Made by a program: the position numbers and the translations under genes. From assembly GCA_050699035.1 (NCBI GenBank), contig JBOHDE010000001.1, positions 1-64,000 of the forward strand: 64,000 nt of DNA, read 5' to 3'. Position 1 is the stretch's first letter; each line of letters opens with the position of its first letter. The notes under the pieces are model-generated. The model had not been told where the DNA came from and did no database searches. It saw only the letters and a list, made by a program, of their open reading frames with translations. This stretch comes from WHTB01 sp050699035. GTDB taxonomy: Bacteria; Actinomycetota; Actinomycetes; Propionibacteriales; Nocardioidaceae. Of the stretch, positions 24,687 through 33,384 are shown one piece after another.

Positions 24687-26183
24687 GTGGATGTAGAGCA
24701 GCTCGACACGTACCTCCTCGTGGGCACGGTCGTCCTGCTGGCGGCGATCCTCGCGGTGCGTCTGTCGGTCCACGCCGGTCTCCCCAGCCTGCTGGTCTAC
24801 CTGCTGATCGGGGTGGCGCTCGGCGAGAGCGCGGCGGGGGTCCGGTTCGACGACGCCGCCCTGGCTCACGCCCTCGGATTCGGGGCGCTGGTGGTGATCC
24901 TGGCCGAGGGCGGCCTCACCACCAGCTGGCGTGAGGTGCGCGGCTCGATGCGGCTCGGCGGCATCCTGGCCACGGTCGGCGTCGGGGTCAGCACCTGCCT
25001 GCTCGCGGTGTTCGCGCACTACGCCCTCGGGCTCTCGTGGCAGCTGTCCATCCTGCTCGGCGCGGTGACGGCGCCCACCGACGCGGCTGCTGTGTTCAGC
25101 GTGCTGCGGGTCGTGCCGCTGCCCCGGCGCCTCACCGGAGTACTCGAGGCGGAGTCGGGGCTCAACGACGCACCCACCGTCTTGCTGGTCACGTTGATCA
25201 GCACCGGCGTCGTCGACGAGCATGGCCCGCTGACCCTGGTCGGCATCGCGGCCCTCGAGCTGGCCGGCGGCGTCGCGGTCGGGCTGGTGGTCGGCTTCGG
25301 CGGCGCCTGGGTGCTGCGGCGGGTGGCGCTGCCGTCGTCGGGCCTCTACCCGATCACCGTCCTGGCCTTCAGCGTGTTCGCGTACGGAGGTGCGGCGGCT
25401 CTGCACCTGAGCGGCTTCGCCGCCGTCTTCATCGGCTCCCTGGTCCTCGGCAACTCCGAGCTGCCGCACCGGCTCGCCACCAGGTCGTTCGCCGAGGGTC
25501 TCGCCTGGCTCGCCCAGATCGGGCTGTTCGTGATGCTCGGCCTGCTGGCCAGCCCCGGCACGTTCACGCTGTGGCATCTGTGGGCCGGGCTCGCCGCCGG
25601 CGCTATGCTCACCTTCGTCGCCCGGCCGCTGTCGGTGGCAGTTTGTGCCGTGACCGACCGATTGCCGTGGCGAGAGCAGGCGTTCTTGGGCTGGGCCGGG
25701 CTGCGCGGGGCGGTGCCGATCGTGCTGGCGACGATTCCGCTGGCCGAGCAGGTGGGCGAGTCCGACGACCTGTTCAACCTGGTCTTCGTGCTGACCGTCG
25801 TCTACACCCTCGTGCAGGCCCCGCTCCTGCCCTGGGTGTCGAAGGTCTTGGGAGTGTCGACGGACGGCGCCGCCCGCGACGTCGAGGTCGAGGTGGCGCC
25901 GCTCGACCGACTGCATGCCGACCTGCTCCAGGTCCGGATCCCGAACGGGTCCCGGCTGCACGGCGTCGAGGTACGTGAGCTGCGGCTGCCGCCCGGGACG
26001 TCGCTCGCCCTGGTCGTTCGACAGGGCAGCAGCCTGGTGCCGGAGCTGCGTACGGTGCTGCGCACCGGCGACGACCTGCTCGTCGTCACCCCGCGCAAGC
26101 AGCGCGAGCAGACCGAGCAGCGGCTGCGCGCGGTCGGCCGCTCGGGCCGGCTCGCCGGGTGGATCACCGGCGAGCGGGGCTGA
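24687..26183 (+). CDS. CPA1-type cation/proton antiporter with TrkA_C domain (NhaP2-like)
   Basis: The 498-residue protein has about twelve helices, with GAVTAPTDAAAVFSVLR and ESGLNDAPTVLLVTLI carrying the ion-binding N-D pair of CPA1 exchangers. After residue 390 comes a soluble part, with LLQVRIPNGSRLHGVEVREL and TGDDLLVVTPRKQREQTEQR, that matches the TrkA_C ligand-gating domain. This plan is that of potassium/proton antiporters of the NhaP2/CvrA kind. The start is GTG 24687, 84 bp from the divergent permease start. The gene ends 4 bp from the convergent LytR_C gene. Confidence 0.87.
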   Translation: MDVEQLDTYLLVGTVVLLAAILAVRLSVHAGLPSLLVYLLIGVALGESAAGVRFDDAALAHALGFGALVVILAEGGLTTSWREVRGSMRLGGILATVGVGVSTCLLAVFAHYALGLSWQLSILLGAVTAPTDAAAVFSVLRVVPLPRRLTGVLEAESGLNDAPTVLLVTLISTGVVDEHGPLTLVGIAALELAGGVAVGLVVGFGGAWVLRRVALPSSGLYPITVLAFSVFAYGGAAALHLSGFAAVFIGSLVLGNSELPHRLATRSFAEGLAWLAQIGLFVMLGLLASPGTFTLWHLWAGLAAGAMLTFVARPLSVAVCAVTDRLPWREQAFLGWAGLRGAVPIVLATIPLAEQVGESDDLFNLVFVLTVVYTLVQAPLLPWVSKVLGVSTDGAARDVEVEVAPLDRLHADLLQVRIPNGSRLHGVEVRELRLPPGTSLALVVRQGSSLVPELRTVLRTGDDLLVVTPRKQREQTEQRLRAVGRSGRLAGWITGERG

Positions 26184-26187
26184 CTCG

Positions 26188-26676
26188 TCAGCAGGACGGC
26201 TCTGCCTGCACGGCGAGCTCGCGCGGCCCCGGCTTCGTCCCGCCGTAGTCCTTGCCCAGCACCACGTTGACTCCGGGGCCGGGACCCTTCTTCGCCACCA
26301 CCGTGCTGTCCTCGAAGTGTTCGCGCACGAGCTTGACGCGGGCCGAGCCAGGGGTACGGGTCCAGATCTCCGTGCCCTCCACGGTCGAGCCATCGGGGAC
26401 GACCTCGACCGCGCCCCGCTGGAACCCACGCCGGGTCAGCACCGCCATCACTCGACCGCCGGTGCCGCTCGGGGCGCCGCCGTTGTAGACGCTGACCGTG
26501 ACACTGCCCGCGCGGGTGACCACCGGCGCCGGCGTCTCACAGGCGGGCTCAGGGTCATTCGACGAACCCGCCCCCGCCGAGTCGCCCTGCAGGCCGTTCC
26601 AGCCGTACCAGGCCCCGGCCGCGACGATCGTGAGCAGCACGAGCATGGTGACGGTCGTTCGCAGGTGGCTGACCAC
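26188..26676 (-). CDS. LytR_C domain membrane-anchored protein
   Basis: The 162-residue protein has an N-terminal membrane anchor (TTVTMLVLLTIVAAGAWYGW). After a linker comes a LytR_C domain (SVTVSVYNGGAPSGTGGRVM; LTRRGFQRGAVEVV; VVLGKDYGGTKPG). In this family the domain sits outside the membrane; its role is thought to be in the cell envelope. It lies 30 bp downstream of the VapB-like gene in the same direction, an arrangement I recall from many actinobacteria. Confidence 0.8.
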   Translation of the reverse strand: MVSHLRTTVTMLVLLTIVAAGAWYGWNGLQGDSAGAGSSNDPEPACETPAPVVTRAGSVTVSVYNGGAPSGTGGRVMAVLTRRGFQRGAVEVVPDGSTVEGTEIWTRTPGSARVKLVREHFEDSTVVAKKGPGPGVNVVLGKDYGGTKPGPRELAVQAEPSC

Positions 26677-26706
26677 GGCAATCGTCCTCCCCGCGCACCC
26701 AGCTCG

Positions 26707-27003
26707 TTACCCGCGTACGACGTGGACGCGGGCGTGCAGCACATGCCGCTGCTGGAGGGCCGCACGCAGGGCGCGATGCAGGCCGTCTTCGAGGTAGAGG
26801 TCGCCCTTCCACTGGACGACATGGGCGAACAGGTCACCGTAGAAGGTCGAGTCCTCGTCGAGGAGGGTCGCCAGGTCGAGGGTGTCCTTGGTGGTGACGA
26901 GATCGTCGAGTCGGACCTGCCGCGGCGGCAGGTCGGCCCACTGCCGCTGCTTCAGCCCATGGTCGGGGTAGGGCTGTCCCTGGCCGACACGCTTGAAGAT
27001 CAC
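26707..27003 (-). CDS. Conserved actinobacterial small protein, often labelled VapB-family
   Basis: The 98-residue product reads MIFKRVGQGQPYPDHGLKQR, then WADLPPRQVRLDDLVTTKDT, and later STFYGDLFAHVVQWKGDLYL. It is highly similar to a protein conserved across actinobacteria that databases often call a type II antitoxin. No PIN-domain toxin lies beside it, and the sequence lacks an AbrB or ribbon-helix-helix motif, so that label is doubtful. The constant neighbour is the LytR_C gene. The function is unknown. Confidence 0.7.
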   Translation of the reverse strand: MIFKRVGQGQPYPDHGLKQRQWADLPPRQVRLDDLVTTKDTLDLATLLDEDSTFYGDLFAHVVQWKGDLYLEDGLHRALRAALQQRHVLHARVHVVRG

Positions 27004-27110
27004 ACGCAGAGTTTAGGGGGTGTCTGACGCCGGGACCCGGAGACTAGACGCGGCAGCACTCGTTCGTAGAGGCTGTCGAGCGTGCGCTCGTCTACCACGG
27101 AGGAACTGTG

Positions 27111-28682
27111 ATGGCTGAGGGGTCCGACACCACTGCGCAGGTGCGCGACGGGTACGCGTTCGAGGGTGCGGCGCTCGAGATGGGTGCCCTGGTCGACGCG
27201 GCCGACGGCGACTCCGTCGTCGCCGACGCACCGGTACGGATCCCGTTGGCGATGCTCAACCGGCACGGCCTGGTCGCCGGCGCGACCGGCACCGGCAAGA
27301 CGAAGACCCTGCAGCTGCTCGCCGAGCAGCTCTCCACCAACGGTGTGCCGGTCTTCGCGGCCGACATCAAGGGCGACCTGTCCGGCCTTGCGGTGCCGGG
27401 AGAGCCCAGCGACAAGCTGAAGGCCCGCGCCGAGAGCATCGGCCAGGACTGGCAGCCCAAGGGCTTCCCGGTCGACCTTTACGCGCTCGGCGGCCAGGGC
27501 AACGGCGTCCCGTTGCGCGCCACCATGTCGTCGTTCGGTCCGACCCTGCTCGCCAAGGTCCTCGACCTCAACGCCACCCAGGAGTCGTCGCTCGGCCTGG
27601 TCTTCCACTTCGCCGACAAGGCAGGACTCCCACTGCTCGACCTGGCCGACCTGCGCGCGGTGCTGCAGTTCCTCACCGGCGACGAGGGCAAGGGCGAGCT
27701 CAAGGACCTCGGCGGCCTGTCGTCGTCGACGGTCGGGGTCATCCTGCGCGAGCTGATCGCGTTCTCCGACCAGGGTGCCGACGCGTTCTTCGGCGAGCCG
27801 GAGTTCGAGTCGGCCGATCTGCTCCGGGTGACAGACGATGGGCGCGGAGTCGTGTCCCTGCTCGAGCTGCCCAACCTGCAGGACCGGCCGACGGTGTTTT
27901 CGACGTTCCTGATGTGGCTGCTGGCGGACCTGTTCCACGACCTGCCGGAGGTCGGTGACGTCGACAAGCCGAAGCTGGTGTTCTTCTTCGACGAGGCGCA
28001 CCTGCTGTTCGACGATGCGTCCGAGGCGTTCCTCGACACGATCGCGCAGACCGTACGGCTGATCAGGTCCAAGGGTGTCGGGGTGTTCTTCGTGACGCAG
28101 ACGCCGAAGGACGTGCCGGCCGACGTGCTCGCCCAGCTCGGTTCACGCGTGCAACATCAGCTGCGGGCGCACACCCCCGACGACGCGAAGGCACTGAAGG
28201 CGACCGTGTCCACGTTCCCGCACTCCGCGTACGACCTGGCCGAGGTGCTGACCAAGCTCGGCATCGGCGAGGCCGTCATCACCGTGATGGACGAGCGCGG
28301 CGCGCCGACCCCAGTGGCGTGGACCCGGATGCGGGCGCCCGAGTCGCTGATGGCGCCGGCGCCGGACGACGCCCAGCAGGAGATCGTGAAGGGCTCCCCG
28401 CTGGCCGCGAAGTACGGCGAGGCGGTCGACCGCGAGTCGGCGAAGGAGAAGCTGGCCGCCAAGCTGGAGGCCGGGGCCGCGGCGGCCGAGAAGGAAGCTG
28501 CGGAACCGGCTGACGGTGGCAAGCGGCGAGCACCGCGTCAGACCACGGTGTCGAAGGACGACGACTCCGTGGTCAAGGACGTCCTCGGCTCGGCGCCGGT
28601 CAAGGACTTCATGCGGAATGCCGGCCGCACGATGGCGCGCGAGATCGTCCGCGGCATGTTCGGGATCGGTCGTCGACGCTAG
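27111..28682 (+). CDS. DUF853 family HerA/FtsK-like ATPase
   Basis: The 523-residue protein has Walker A GATGTGKT (57-64), Walker B FFFDEAH (291-297), and a sensor region FFVTQTPKDVPADVLAQLG with DUF853-type spacing. The C-terminal third is Ala/Lys/Glu-rich and probably coiled, ending in basic GRTMAREIVRGMFGIGRRR. These proteins are hexameric HerA-related NTPases assumed to move DNA; their biological role is not defined. ATG 27111 is six bases after GGAGGA, and GTG 27108 is possible. It is divergent from the VapB-like gene. Confidence 0.85.
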   Translation: MAEGSDTTAQVRDGYAFEGAALEMGALVDAADGDSVVADAPVRIPLAMLNRHGLVAGATGTGKTKTLQLLAEQLSTNGVPVFAADIKGDLSGLAVPGEPSDKLKARAESIGQDWQPKGFPVDLYALGGQGNGVPLRATMSSFGPTLLAKVLDLNATQESSLGLVFHFADKAGLPLLDLADLRAVLQFLTGDEGKGELKDLGGLSSSTVGVILRELIAFSDQGADAFFGEPEFESADLLRVTDDGRGVVSLLELPNLQDRPTVFSTFLMWLLADLFHDLPEVGDVDKPKLVFFFDEAHLLFDDASEAFLDTIAQTVRLIRSKGVGVFFVTQTPKDVPADVLAQLGSRVQHQLRAHTPDDAKALKATVSTFPHSAYDLAEVLTKLGIGEAVITVMDERGAPTPVAWTRMRAPESLMAPAPDDAQQEIVKGSPLAAKYGEAVDRESAKEKLAAKLEAGAAAAEKEAAEPADGGKRRAPRQTTVSKDDDSVVKDVLGSAPVKDFMRNAGRTMAREIVRGMFGIGRRR

Positions 28683-28694
28683 CTGCCCGCTAGT

Positions 28695-28716
28695 AAAAGT
28701 ACGATCGTGCTATTAT
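28695..28716 (+). promoter_or_regulatory. Leaderless promoter and palindrome before the TetR gene
   Basis: ACGATCGT (28701-28708) is the perfect core of an imperfect 20-bp palindrome (28695-28714). TATTAT at 28711-28716 is a good -10 that ends six bases before GTG 28723, so the transcript is probably leaderless. The overlap of palindrome and -10 suits autorepression by the TetR protein. Confidence 0.4.
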
Positions 28717-28722
28717 GGCCAG

Positions 28723-29316
28723 GTGCGTAAAGGTGAAGCGACACGGACCGTCATCCTGGACGAGGCGCTGCAGACAGCGTCGCGGGTGGGCTTCGGTGGC
28801 TTGACCATCGGCCAGCTCGCCGAGACCACCGAGATGAGCAAGAGCGGGCTGTTCGCACACTTCAAGTCGAAGGAGCAGCTGCAGCTGCAGGTGCTCGGCC
28901 GGGCCCGGGAGCGCTTCGTCGACCTCGTCGTTCGTCCGGCTCTGTCCGCACCGCGCGGCGTCACTCGCCTGCAGAAGCTGTTCGACGGTTGGCTCGACTG
29001 GGCCGGAGGTTTTCTCGACGGTGGTTGCATTTTCGTCGCCGCATCCGCCGAGCTGGACGAGCAGCCCGGACCGCTGCGCGACGCCCTGGTGCGCTCCGAG
29101 CTGGACTGGCTGGAGCTGATCGCGACCGTCGCCGGCACCGCGGTGGCTGAGGGCGAGTTCCGGGACGACGTCGATCTCGAACAGTTCGCCTACGAGGTGC
29201 ACGCCGTGATGCTGGCGCACCAACACGCGAGCCGGTTGTTGCGCGACGACCGCGCCACGGATCGCACCCGGCGCGCGTTCGACTCCCGAGTCGCCGCCGC
29301 GCGGCGCTCCGACTGA
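28723..29316 (+). CDS. TetR/AcrR-family repressor
   Basis: The 197-residue protein starts VRKGEATRTVILDEALQTAS and has the TetR helix-turn-helix LTIGQLAETTEMSKSGLFAHF and FKSKEQLQLQVL. A C-terminal helical ligand domain follows (GGCIFVAASAELDEQPGPLR). No ribosome-binding site is present, in line with leaderless translation from GTG. The hydrolase gene 26 bp downstream is the likely target and operon partner. Confidence 0.87.
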   Translation: MRKGEATRTVILDEALQTASRVGFGGLTIGQLAETTEMSKSGLFAHFKSKEQLQLQVLGRARERFVDLVVRPALSAPRGVTRLQKLFDGWLDWAGGFLDGGCIFVAASAELDEQPGPLRDALVRSELDWLELIATVAGTAVAEGEFRDDVDLEQFAYEVHAVMLAHQHASRLLRDDRATDRTRRAFDSRVAAARRSD

Positions 29317-29342
29317 CCAGTCTCATCCACGGAGGGGTTCTC

Positions 29343-30257
29343 ATGGCACACGCAGGACGCAAGAAAAGCACGACCGTTCGTGTCCGGACGATGGCGCTGC
29401 GCGTCGGTTTCCGACTGGCCGAGCTCGTCGCTCCTCGCGTCGGTGGTCGGCTCGCCACGGATCTCTGGTTCCGGATCCCACCCGCATCGCCGGTCGGCGA
29501 CCTGCCGCCAGGCGGAGTCCCGTTCGAAGTGGCCAGCCAGGGCGGTGTCGTCCGTGGCCACTCGTGGGGGACCGGTCCGGTCGTCTACCTGATGCACGGC
29601 TGGGGTGGCCGAGGCGACCAGCTGGCGCCGTTCGTCGAACCGCTGGTGGCTCGCGGCCACCAGGTCGTGACGTTCGACGCGCCCAGTCACGGCGCCTCCG
29701 ACGCGGGTCCGTCCGGGGCCGGGCGGGCGCACGGGGCGGAGTTCGGTCGCGCTTTCGACGCGGTGGCGGCACGCTTCGGACCCGCCCATGCGGTGATCGC
29801 CCACTCGATGGGGGCGGTGCCCTCGCTGCTCACCTTGCACTACGGCTGGCTGTCGACGCAGCGGCTGGTTCTCCTCGCACCGATGGCAAGTCTGGCGACC
29901 CACTTCGACGCGTTCGGGTCGATGGTGGGCTTCGGTGCGCGGGTCCGGCACCGTCTCGAGCAGGTCGTGGCGGAGCGCACCGGGCTGCCGGTCGACGAGT
30001 TCGACGTGCGTCGGCTGGCCGCTCGACTCGAGCAGGAGGACGGCGAACTGCCCCCGCTGCTGGTCGTCCACGACACGCGGGATCGTGAGACGTCGTACGA
30101 CGAGAGCGTCAGCTTGGTCGACCACTGGCCCGACGCCCGCCTGGTGACGACGCAGGGGCTGGGGCATCGCCGGCTGCTGCGTGACGCCGGTGTCGTCCGC
30201 GTCGTCACGCAGTTCGTGGTCACGCCCGCGGAGTCGTTGCGGGAGTCGGTCGCCTGA
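29343..30257 (+). CDS. Alpha/beta hydrolase
   Basis: The 304-residue enzyme has the oxyanion-hole turn MHGWGGRG, the nucleophile elbow A-H-S-M-G-A (in AVIAHSMGAVPSLL), an acid in LLVVHDTRDRET and the last His in TQGLGHRRLL. GGAGG is eight bases before the ATG. Together with the upstream TetR gene it forms a regulator-hydrolase pair often seen in actinobacteria. The substrate is probably a lipid-like ester, by analogy only. Confidence 0.85.
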   Translation: MAHAGRKKSTTVRVRTMALRVGFRLAELVAPRVGGRLATDLWFRIPPASPVGDLPPGGVPFEVASQGGVVRGHSWGTGPVVYLMHGWGGRGDQLAPFVEPLVARGHQVVTFDAPSHGASDAGPSGAGRAHGAEFGRAFDAVAARFGPAHAVIAHSMGAVPSLLTLHYGWLSTQRLVLLAPMASLATHFDAFGSMVGFGARVRHRLEQVVAERTGLPVDEFDVRRLAARLEQEDGELPPLLVVHDTRDRETSYDESVSLVDHWPDARLVTTQGLGHRRLLRDAGVVRVVTQFVVTPAESLRESVA

Positions 30258-30277
30258 GCCGTGCGGCTCTGCTCCCG

Positions 30278-30337
30278 TCGACTGGCGCGTTCCGTAGGGA
30301 CAAACCGGACAGCGGGCCTACGCAACGCGCCAGTCGA
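30278..30337. repeat. 60-bp palindromic element, copy A
   Basis: Arms 30278-30298 (TCGACTGGCGCGTTCCGTAGG) and 30317-30337 pair over 21 bp with one mismatch around an 18-base loop. The copy at 51898-51957 is the same element in the opposite orientation, with its loop as the reverse complement. It lies between the ends of the hydrolase and DoxX genes, so it may also act as a terminator. A partial arm occurs at 33811-33822. Confidence 0.7.
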
Positions 30338-30377
30338 CGAGGTACCAGCTGGTGCAACGGCGCCCCGGGCCGTGCGG

Positions 30378-30743
30378 TCAGAAGCGCCCGATGGCGGTGA
30401 ACAGGGCAAGCGCACCGAGCACGGGCGTCGCCACCTTGGGCGCGATCGGGTCGCCCCGCCGGATGTGCGTGATCAGCGCACCGACCATCAGCAGGGTGAG
30501 GCCGATCGCCGCGAGCGGGGTCAGGACGGGAGCCACGTCGAGCGCCCACGGCAGGATGAGGGCGACCGCGGCGAGCACCTCCGCCGTCCCGATGGCCTTG
30601 ATCGCGCCGGCGGAGAAGTCGTTGGCCCAGGCCATCTGCGGGTTGACGACGAGCTTCTCGCGGGGGGTGACCAGCTTCGTACCACCGGCAACGAGGTAGA
30701 CCCCCGCCAGCAGGATTTGGAGCACCCAGAGGACGACGTTCAT
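30378..30743 (-). CDS. DoxX-family membrane protein
   Basis: The 121-residue product has four helices. It opens MNVVLWVLQILLAGVYLVAG and shows the DoxX features GTKL in the first loop, GTAEVLAAVALILPW in helix 2, and a Pro-bounded last helix. DoxX-like proteins are small membrane proteins linked to redox or detoxification, with no settled role. The ATG at 30743 follows GGGAG. It is divergent from the MarR gene, which may regulate it. Confidence 0.8.
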   Translation of the reverse strand: MNVVLWVLQILLAGVYLVAGGTKLVTPREKLVVNPQMAWANDFSAGAIKAIGTAEVLAAVALILPWALDVAPVLTPLAAIGLTLLMVGALITHIRRGDPIAPKVATPVLGALALFTAIGRF

Positions 30744-30829
30744 TCCGTACTCCCGTCTGTGTGAACCCTCATACACTAGGGCACGTCGTCCGCAGCTGCC
30801 CGAGCGCTCGCCTACGTTGGGGGATTGTC

Positions 30830-31309
30830 GTGAAAACTACGACCGAGGTTCGCTGGCTCGACGACCGCGAGCAGGCCGTGTGGCGCGCCTACCTGCACAT
30901 GACCGTGTTGGTGAATGAGCAGCTCGAGCGGCAGCTGCAGCGCGACGCCGCGATGCCGATGAGCTACTACCTCGTCCTGGCCATGCTCTCCGAGGCGCCC
31001 GACCGGACGCTGCGGATGCAACAGCTGGCGCAGGTGCTGCGCGTATCGCAGAGCCGGACGTCGCACGCGATCTCCCGGATCGAGGAGAAGGGCTGGGTAC
31101 GCCGTCGGCCGAGCTCGTGTGACGGCCGGGGCACCGAGGTGCAGCTCACCGACGACGGCTTCGCGCGGCTGGTGGCGATGGCGCCGGACCACGTCGAGGC
31201 GGTCCGCCGGGTGCTGTTCGACGCCCTGAGCCCGACGCAGGTCACCCAGCTGGGCGCCATCTGCGACACGGTGCTCCGGAGCCTCGACCTCGGGGAGGGG
31301 GTGGGGTGA
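30830..31309 (+). CDS. MarR-family regulator
   Basis: The 159-residue protein has the MarR winged helix: TLRMQQLAQVLRVSQSRTSH, then AISRIEEKGWVRRRPSSCDG and the wing GRGTEVQLTDDGF. The start is GTG 30830. The 86-bp gap to the divergent DoxX gene holds GTGTGAACC/CTCATACAC (30759-30776), a weak dyad that could be its operator. Such pairs usually mean the regulator represses the divergent gene. Confidence 0.87.
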   Translation: MKTTTEVRWLDDREQAVWRAYLHMTVLVNEQLERQLQRDAAMPMSYYLVLAMLSEAPDRTLRMQQLAQVLRVSQSRTSHAISRIEEKGWVRRRPSSCDGRGTEVQLTDDGFARLVAMAPDHVEAVRRVLFDALSPTQVTQLGAICDTVLRSLDLGEGVG

Positions 31310-31404
31310 GCCCTACCTCCGGTGGGGTGCAATCCCTATTCCACGGCGTCGGTCGCCGTGCCTAGCGTGAGGGAAAGGAACGAGGGCGGACTACGGGGGG
31401 ACCC

Positions 31405-32787
31405 ATGTTGGACATCGCCGCACCGGTCAAGGGCTGGATCGGTCGACGGCTGTTGGCCAGGGCGACCCGCAACGGACTCGACCTGACCTCGCTGCGAGCC
31501 GTGCCGGGGCCGCTCAAGATGCCGCTGCAGCGCCACGGCGTCGACCCGGTGCCGCAGCTGGGACTGACCCGGGCCGCCGAACCCGTCACCCGGCTCAGCC
31601 GTCTGTTCGGCATGAACATCTGGCTGGTGACCGGGTACGACGAGGCCCGTGCCGTACTCGCGGACACGTCGGCGTACAGCAACGACATCCGGCCGCTGAT
31701 CGGCACCCAGGGGGTCACGGCCGCGGGGTCGATCGGCGGGCTGGGGTTCACCGACCCGCCGGACCACACCCGGCTGCGCAAGCTGCTGACCCCGGAGTTC
31801 ACCCGGCGCCGACTGGCGCGGCTGGAGCCGCAGGTCGCGCGGATCGTGGAGCACCAGCTCGACCTGATGGCGGCGTCGGGTCCCGTCGTCGACCTGGTGC
31901 CGGCGTTCGCGTTCCCGGTGCCGTTCCAGGTGATCTGCGAGCTGCTCGGCCTGCCGCCTGAGGTGCGCACCCGGTTCGAGCAGCTGGGCCCGGCCCGTTT
32001 CGACGTATCGCGCGGAGGGGTCGATGCGTTCGGAGCGGCGTCGGAGTCACGCGAGTTCCTGTTCGGGGAGGCCGCGCGGCAACGGAGCGTTCCCGGGCCG
32101 GGCCTGATCGGGCGGCTGGTGATCGAGCACGGCGACGAGATCGACGACGTCGAGCTCGGCGGGCTGGCCGACGGGGTGTTCCTCGGTGGGTACGAGACGT
32201 CGGCGAGCACCCTCGCCCTCGGCGTACTCGTGCTGCTGGACAACCCCGACGCGATGGCCGTGCTGCGCGACGACGACGACGCTGCCGACCGTGTGGTCGA
32301 GGAGCTGCTCCGCTTTCTGTCCGTCGTGCAGGTCGCCTTCCCCCGGTTCGCCAGGCACGACCTCGAGCTGTTCGGGCAGCAGGTGTCGGCCGGAGACGTG
32401 GTGCTGTGCTCGCTCAACGGGGCCGACCGGGACGACGCGTTCGGCGCGGCTCCGGAGCAGTTCGACCCACGCCGGCCGGCCAGGTCGCACCTCGCCTTCG
32501 GGCACGGGTTCCACCGCTGCGTCGGTGCCGAGCTGGCCCGGATGGAGCTGCGGGCCGCGTTTCGTGCGCTGGCCCGGAGGTTCCCGGACATGACGCTCGC
32601 CGTACCCCGCCAGGATCTGCGCTTCCGCGACCTGTCCATCGTGTACGGCATCGAGTCGCTGCCCGTCCGGCTCGGCCCGCCTCCCGCGTGGCCCGCCTCA
32701 GTCGAACGCGAACCCACCCGGCCGGCCGCGACGGTCGGCGACCAGGCCCGCCACGGTGGCGAGGGCGATCTCCGCCGGAGTGCGTGA
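31405..32787 (+). CDS. Cytochrome P450
   Basis: The 460-residue P450 has the I-helix DGVFLGGYETSAST, the ExxR motif EELLR, and the haem-binding loop FGHGFHRCVG with Cys372 as ligand. FTDPPDHTRLRKLLTPEFT is the usual C-helix region. Ferredoxin and reductase genes are not adjacent, so electrons must come from elsewhere. It is of bacterial class I type; the substrate is unknown. Its last 90 bases overlap the end of the convergent XdhC-like gene, so the C-terminal tail after GIESLPVRLG may be dispensable. Confidence 0.88.
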   Translation: MLDIAAPVKGWIGRRLLARATRNGLDLTSLRAVPGPLKMPLQRHGVDPVPQLGLTRAAEPVTRLSRLFGMNIWLVTGYDEARAVLADTSAYSNDIRPLIGTQGVTAAGSIGGLGFTDPPDHTRLRKLLTPEFTRRRLARLEPQVARIVEHQLDLMAASGPVVDLVPAFAFPVPFQVICELLGLPPEVRTRFEQLGPARFDVSRGGVDAFGAASESREFLFGEAARQRSVPGPGLIGRLVIEHGDEIDDVELGGLADGVFLGGYETSASTLALGVLVLLDNPDAMAVLRDDDDAADRVVEELLRFLSVVQVAFPRFARHDLELFGQQVSAGDVVLCSLNGADRDDAFGAAPEQFDPRRPARSHLAFGHGFHRCVGAELARMELRAAFRALARRFPDMTLAVPRQDLRFRDLSIVYGIESLPVRLGPPPAWPASVEREPTRPAATVGDQARHGGEGDLRRSA

Positions 32788-33243
32788 ACCGATGTTGAGT
32801 CCGATCGGCCGGTGCACCCGCTCGATCGCGTCGTCGGGCACACCGAGTGCCCGCAAGGCCGACGGGTGCGGGGCGGGGTGCCGTGGGCTGCCCATCACCC
32901 CGATCCAGCGCGGCTGACCTTCGAGCAAGTCGCGGAGGACCTCGCCCAGCTCGGGGCGGTCGTGGTCGGTGACGACGACGTCGGTCAGCTCGCCGAACCG
33001 GTCGGGGTCGGCTGTAGTGAGGATGTCATCGGCGTACGGAGCGGCGTGGGTCGCCGAGTCGACTCCGCGCGGCTCCAGCAACGCCGTGCCAAAGCCGCAG
33101 TCCCGGGCGAAGTGCAGCAGGTGTGCCGCCACCGGCGAGTCGAAGACGGCGACCAGCCGCCGTCCGTCGCCGGCGACCGTCGCGTCCCCGTGGGCGACTG
33201 CGCACGCCGGGTCGGAGTCGGGAGTCGCGCCAGTGCTGGTCAC
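32698..33243 (-). CDS. XdhC/CoxI-type Rossmann-domain protein
   Basis: The 181-residue product resembles the C-terminal NAD-like domain of XdhC proteins. LVAVFDSPVAAHLLHFARDC is the first strand-helix unit; VVTDHD, WIGVMGSPRH and GLNIGSRTPAEIALATVAGL follow. XdhC helps insert or sulfurate molybdenum cofactor in xanthine/CO dehydrogenases. The N-terminal domain of larger members is absent, and no molybdoenzyme gene is near, so its client is unclear. It is convergent with the P450, overlapping by 90 bp. Confidence 0.75.
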   Translation of the reverse strand: MTSTGATPDSDPACAVAHGDATVAGDGRRLVAVFDSPVAAHLLHFARDCGFGTALLEPRGVDSATHAAPYADDILTTADPDRFGELTDVVVTDHDRPELGEVLRDLLEGQPRWIGVMGSPRHPAPHPSALRALGVPDDAIERVHRPIGLNIGSRTPAEIALATVAGLVADRRGRPGGFAFD

Positions 33244-33268
33244 CGGTCCAGCCTGCCAGCCGGCGCGA

Positions 33269-33292
33269 ACATACGCGCAACCTCGGCGCGAG
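33269..33292 (-). repeat. Dispersed repeat unit, reverse copy
   Basis: On the plus strand this reads ACATACGCGCAACCTCGG then CGCGAG, the reverse complement of the unit at 21263 and 41213. It starts 25 bp beyond the XdhC-like gene start. Confidence 0.65.
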
Positions 33293-33384
33293 TGTTCGGG
33301 GGACCGACGTAGAAAATTGCCCGGCGATCGCCGTGACCGGTTCCGGTCGGTCGCGTGTCATGTGGTGGGCCTGACGTCGCCGGG

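Noticed and set aside
24603..26429. A minus-strand open frame that continues the APC permease upstream to give a product of about 1000 residues
   Set aside because: The upstream part is antisense to the antiporter gene, has no domain sense (Arg/Gln/Glu-rich) and lacks a start signal. A GTG with good ribosome-binding site at 24602 gives the normal permease.
30759..30776. Dyad GTGTGAACC/CTCATACAC between DoxX and MarR as an operator
   Set aside because: Only four bases per arm match; kept as a remark in the MarR entry and not as a feature.
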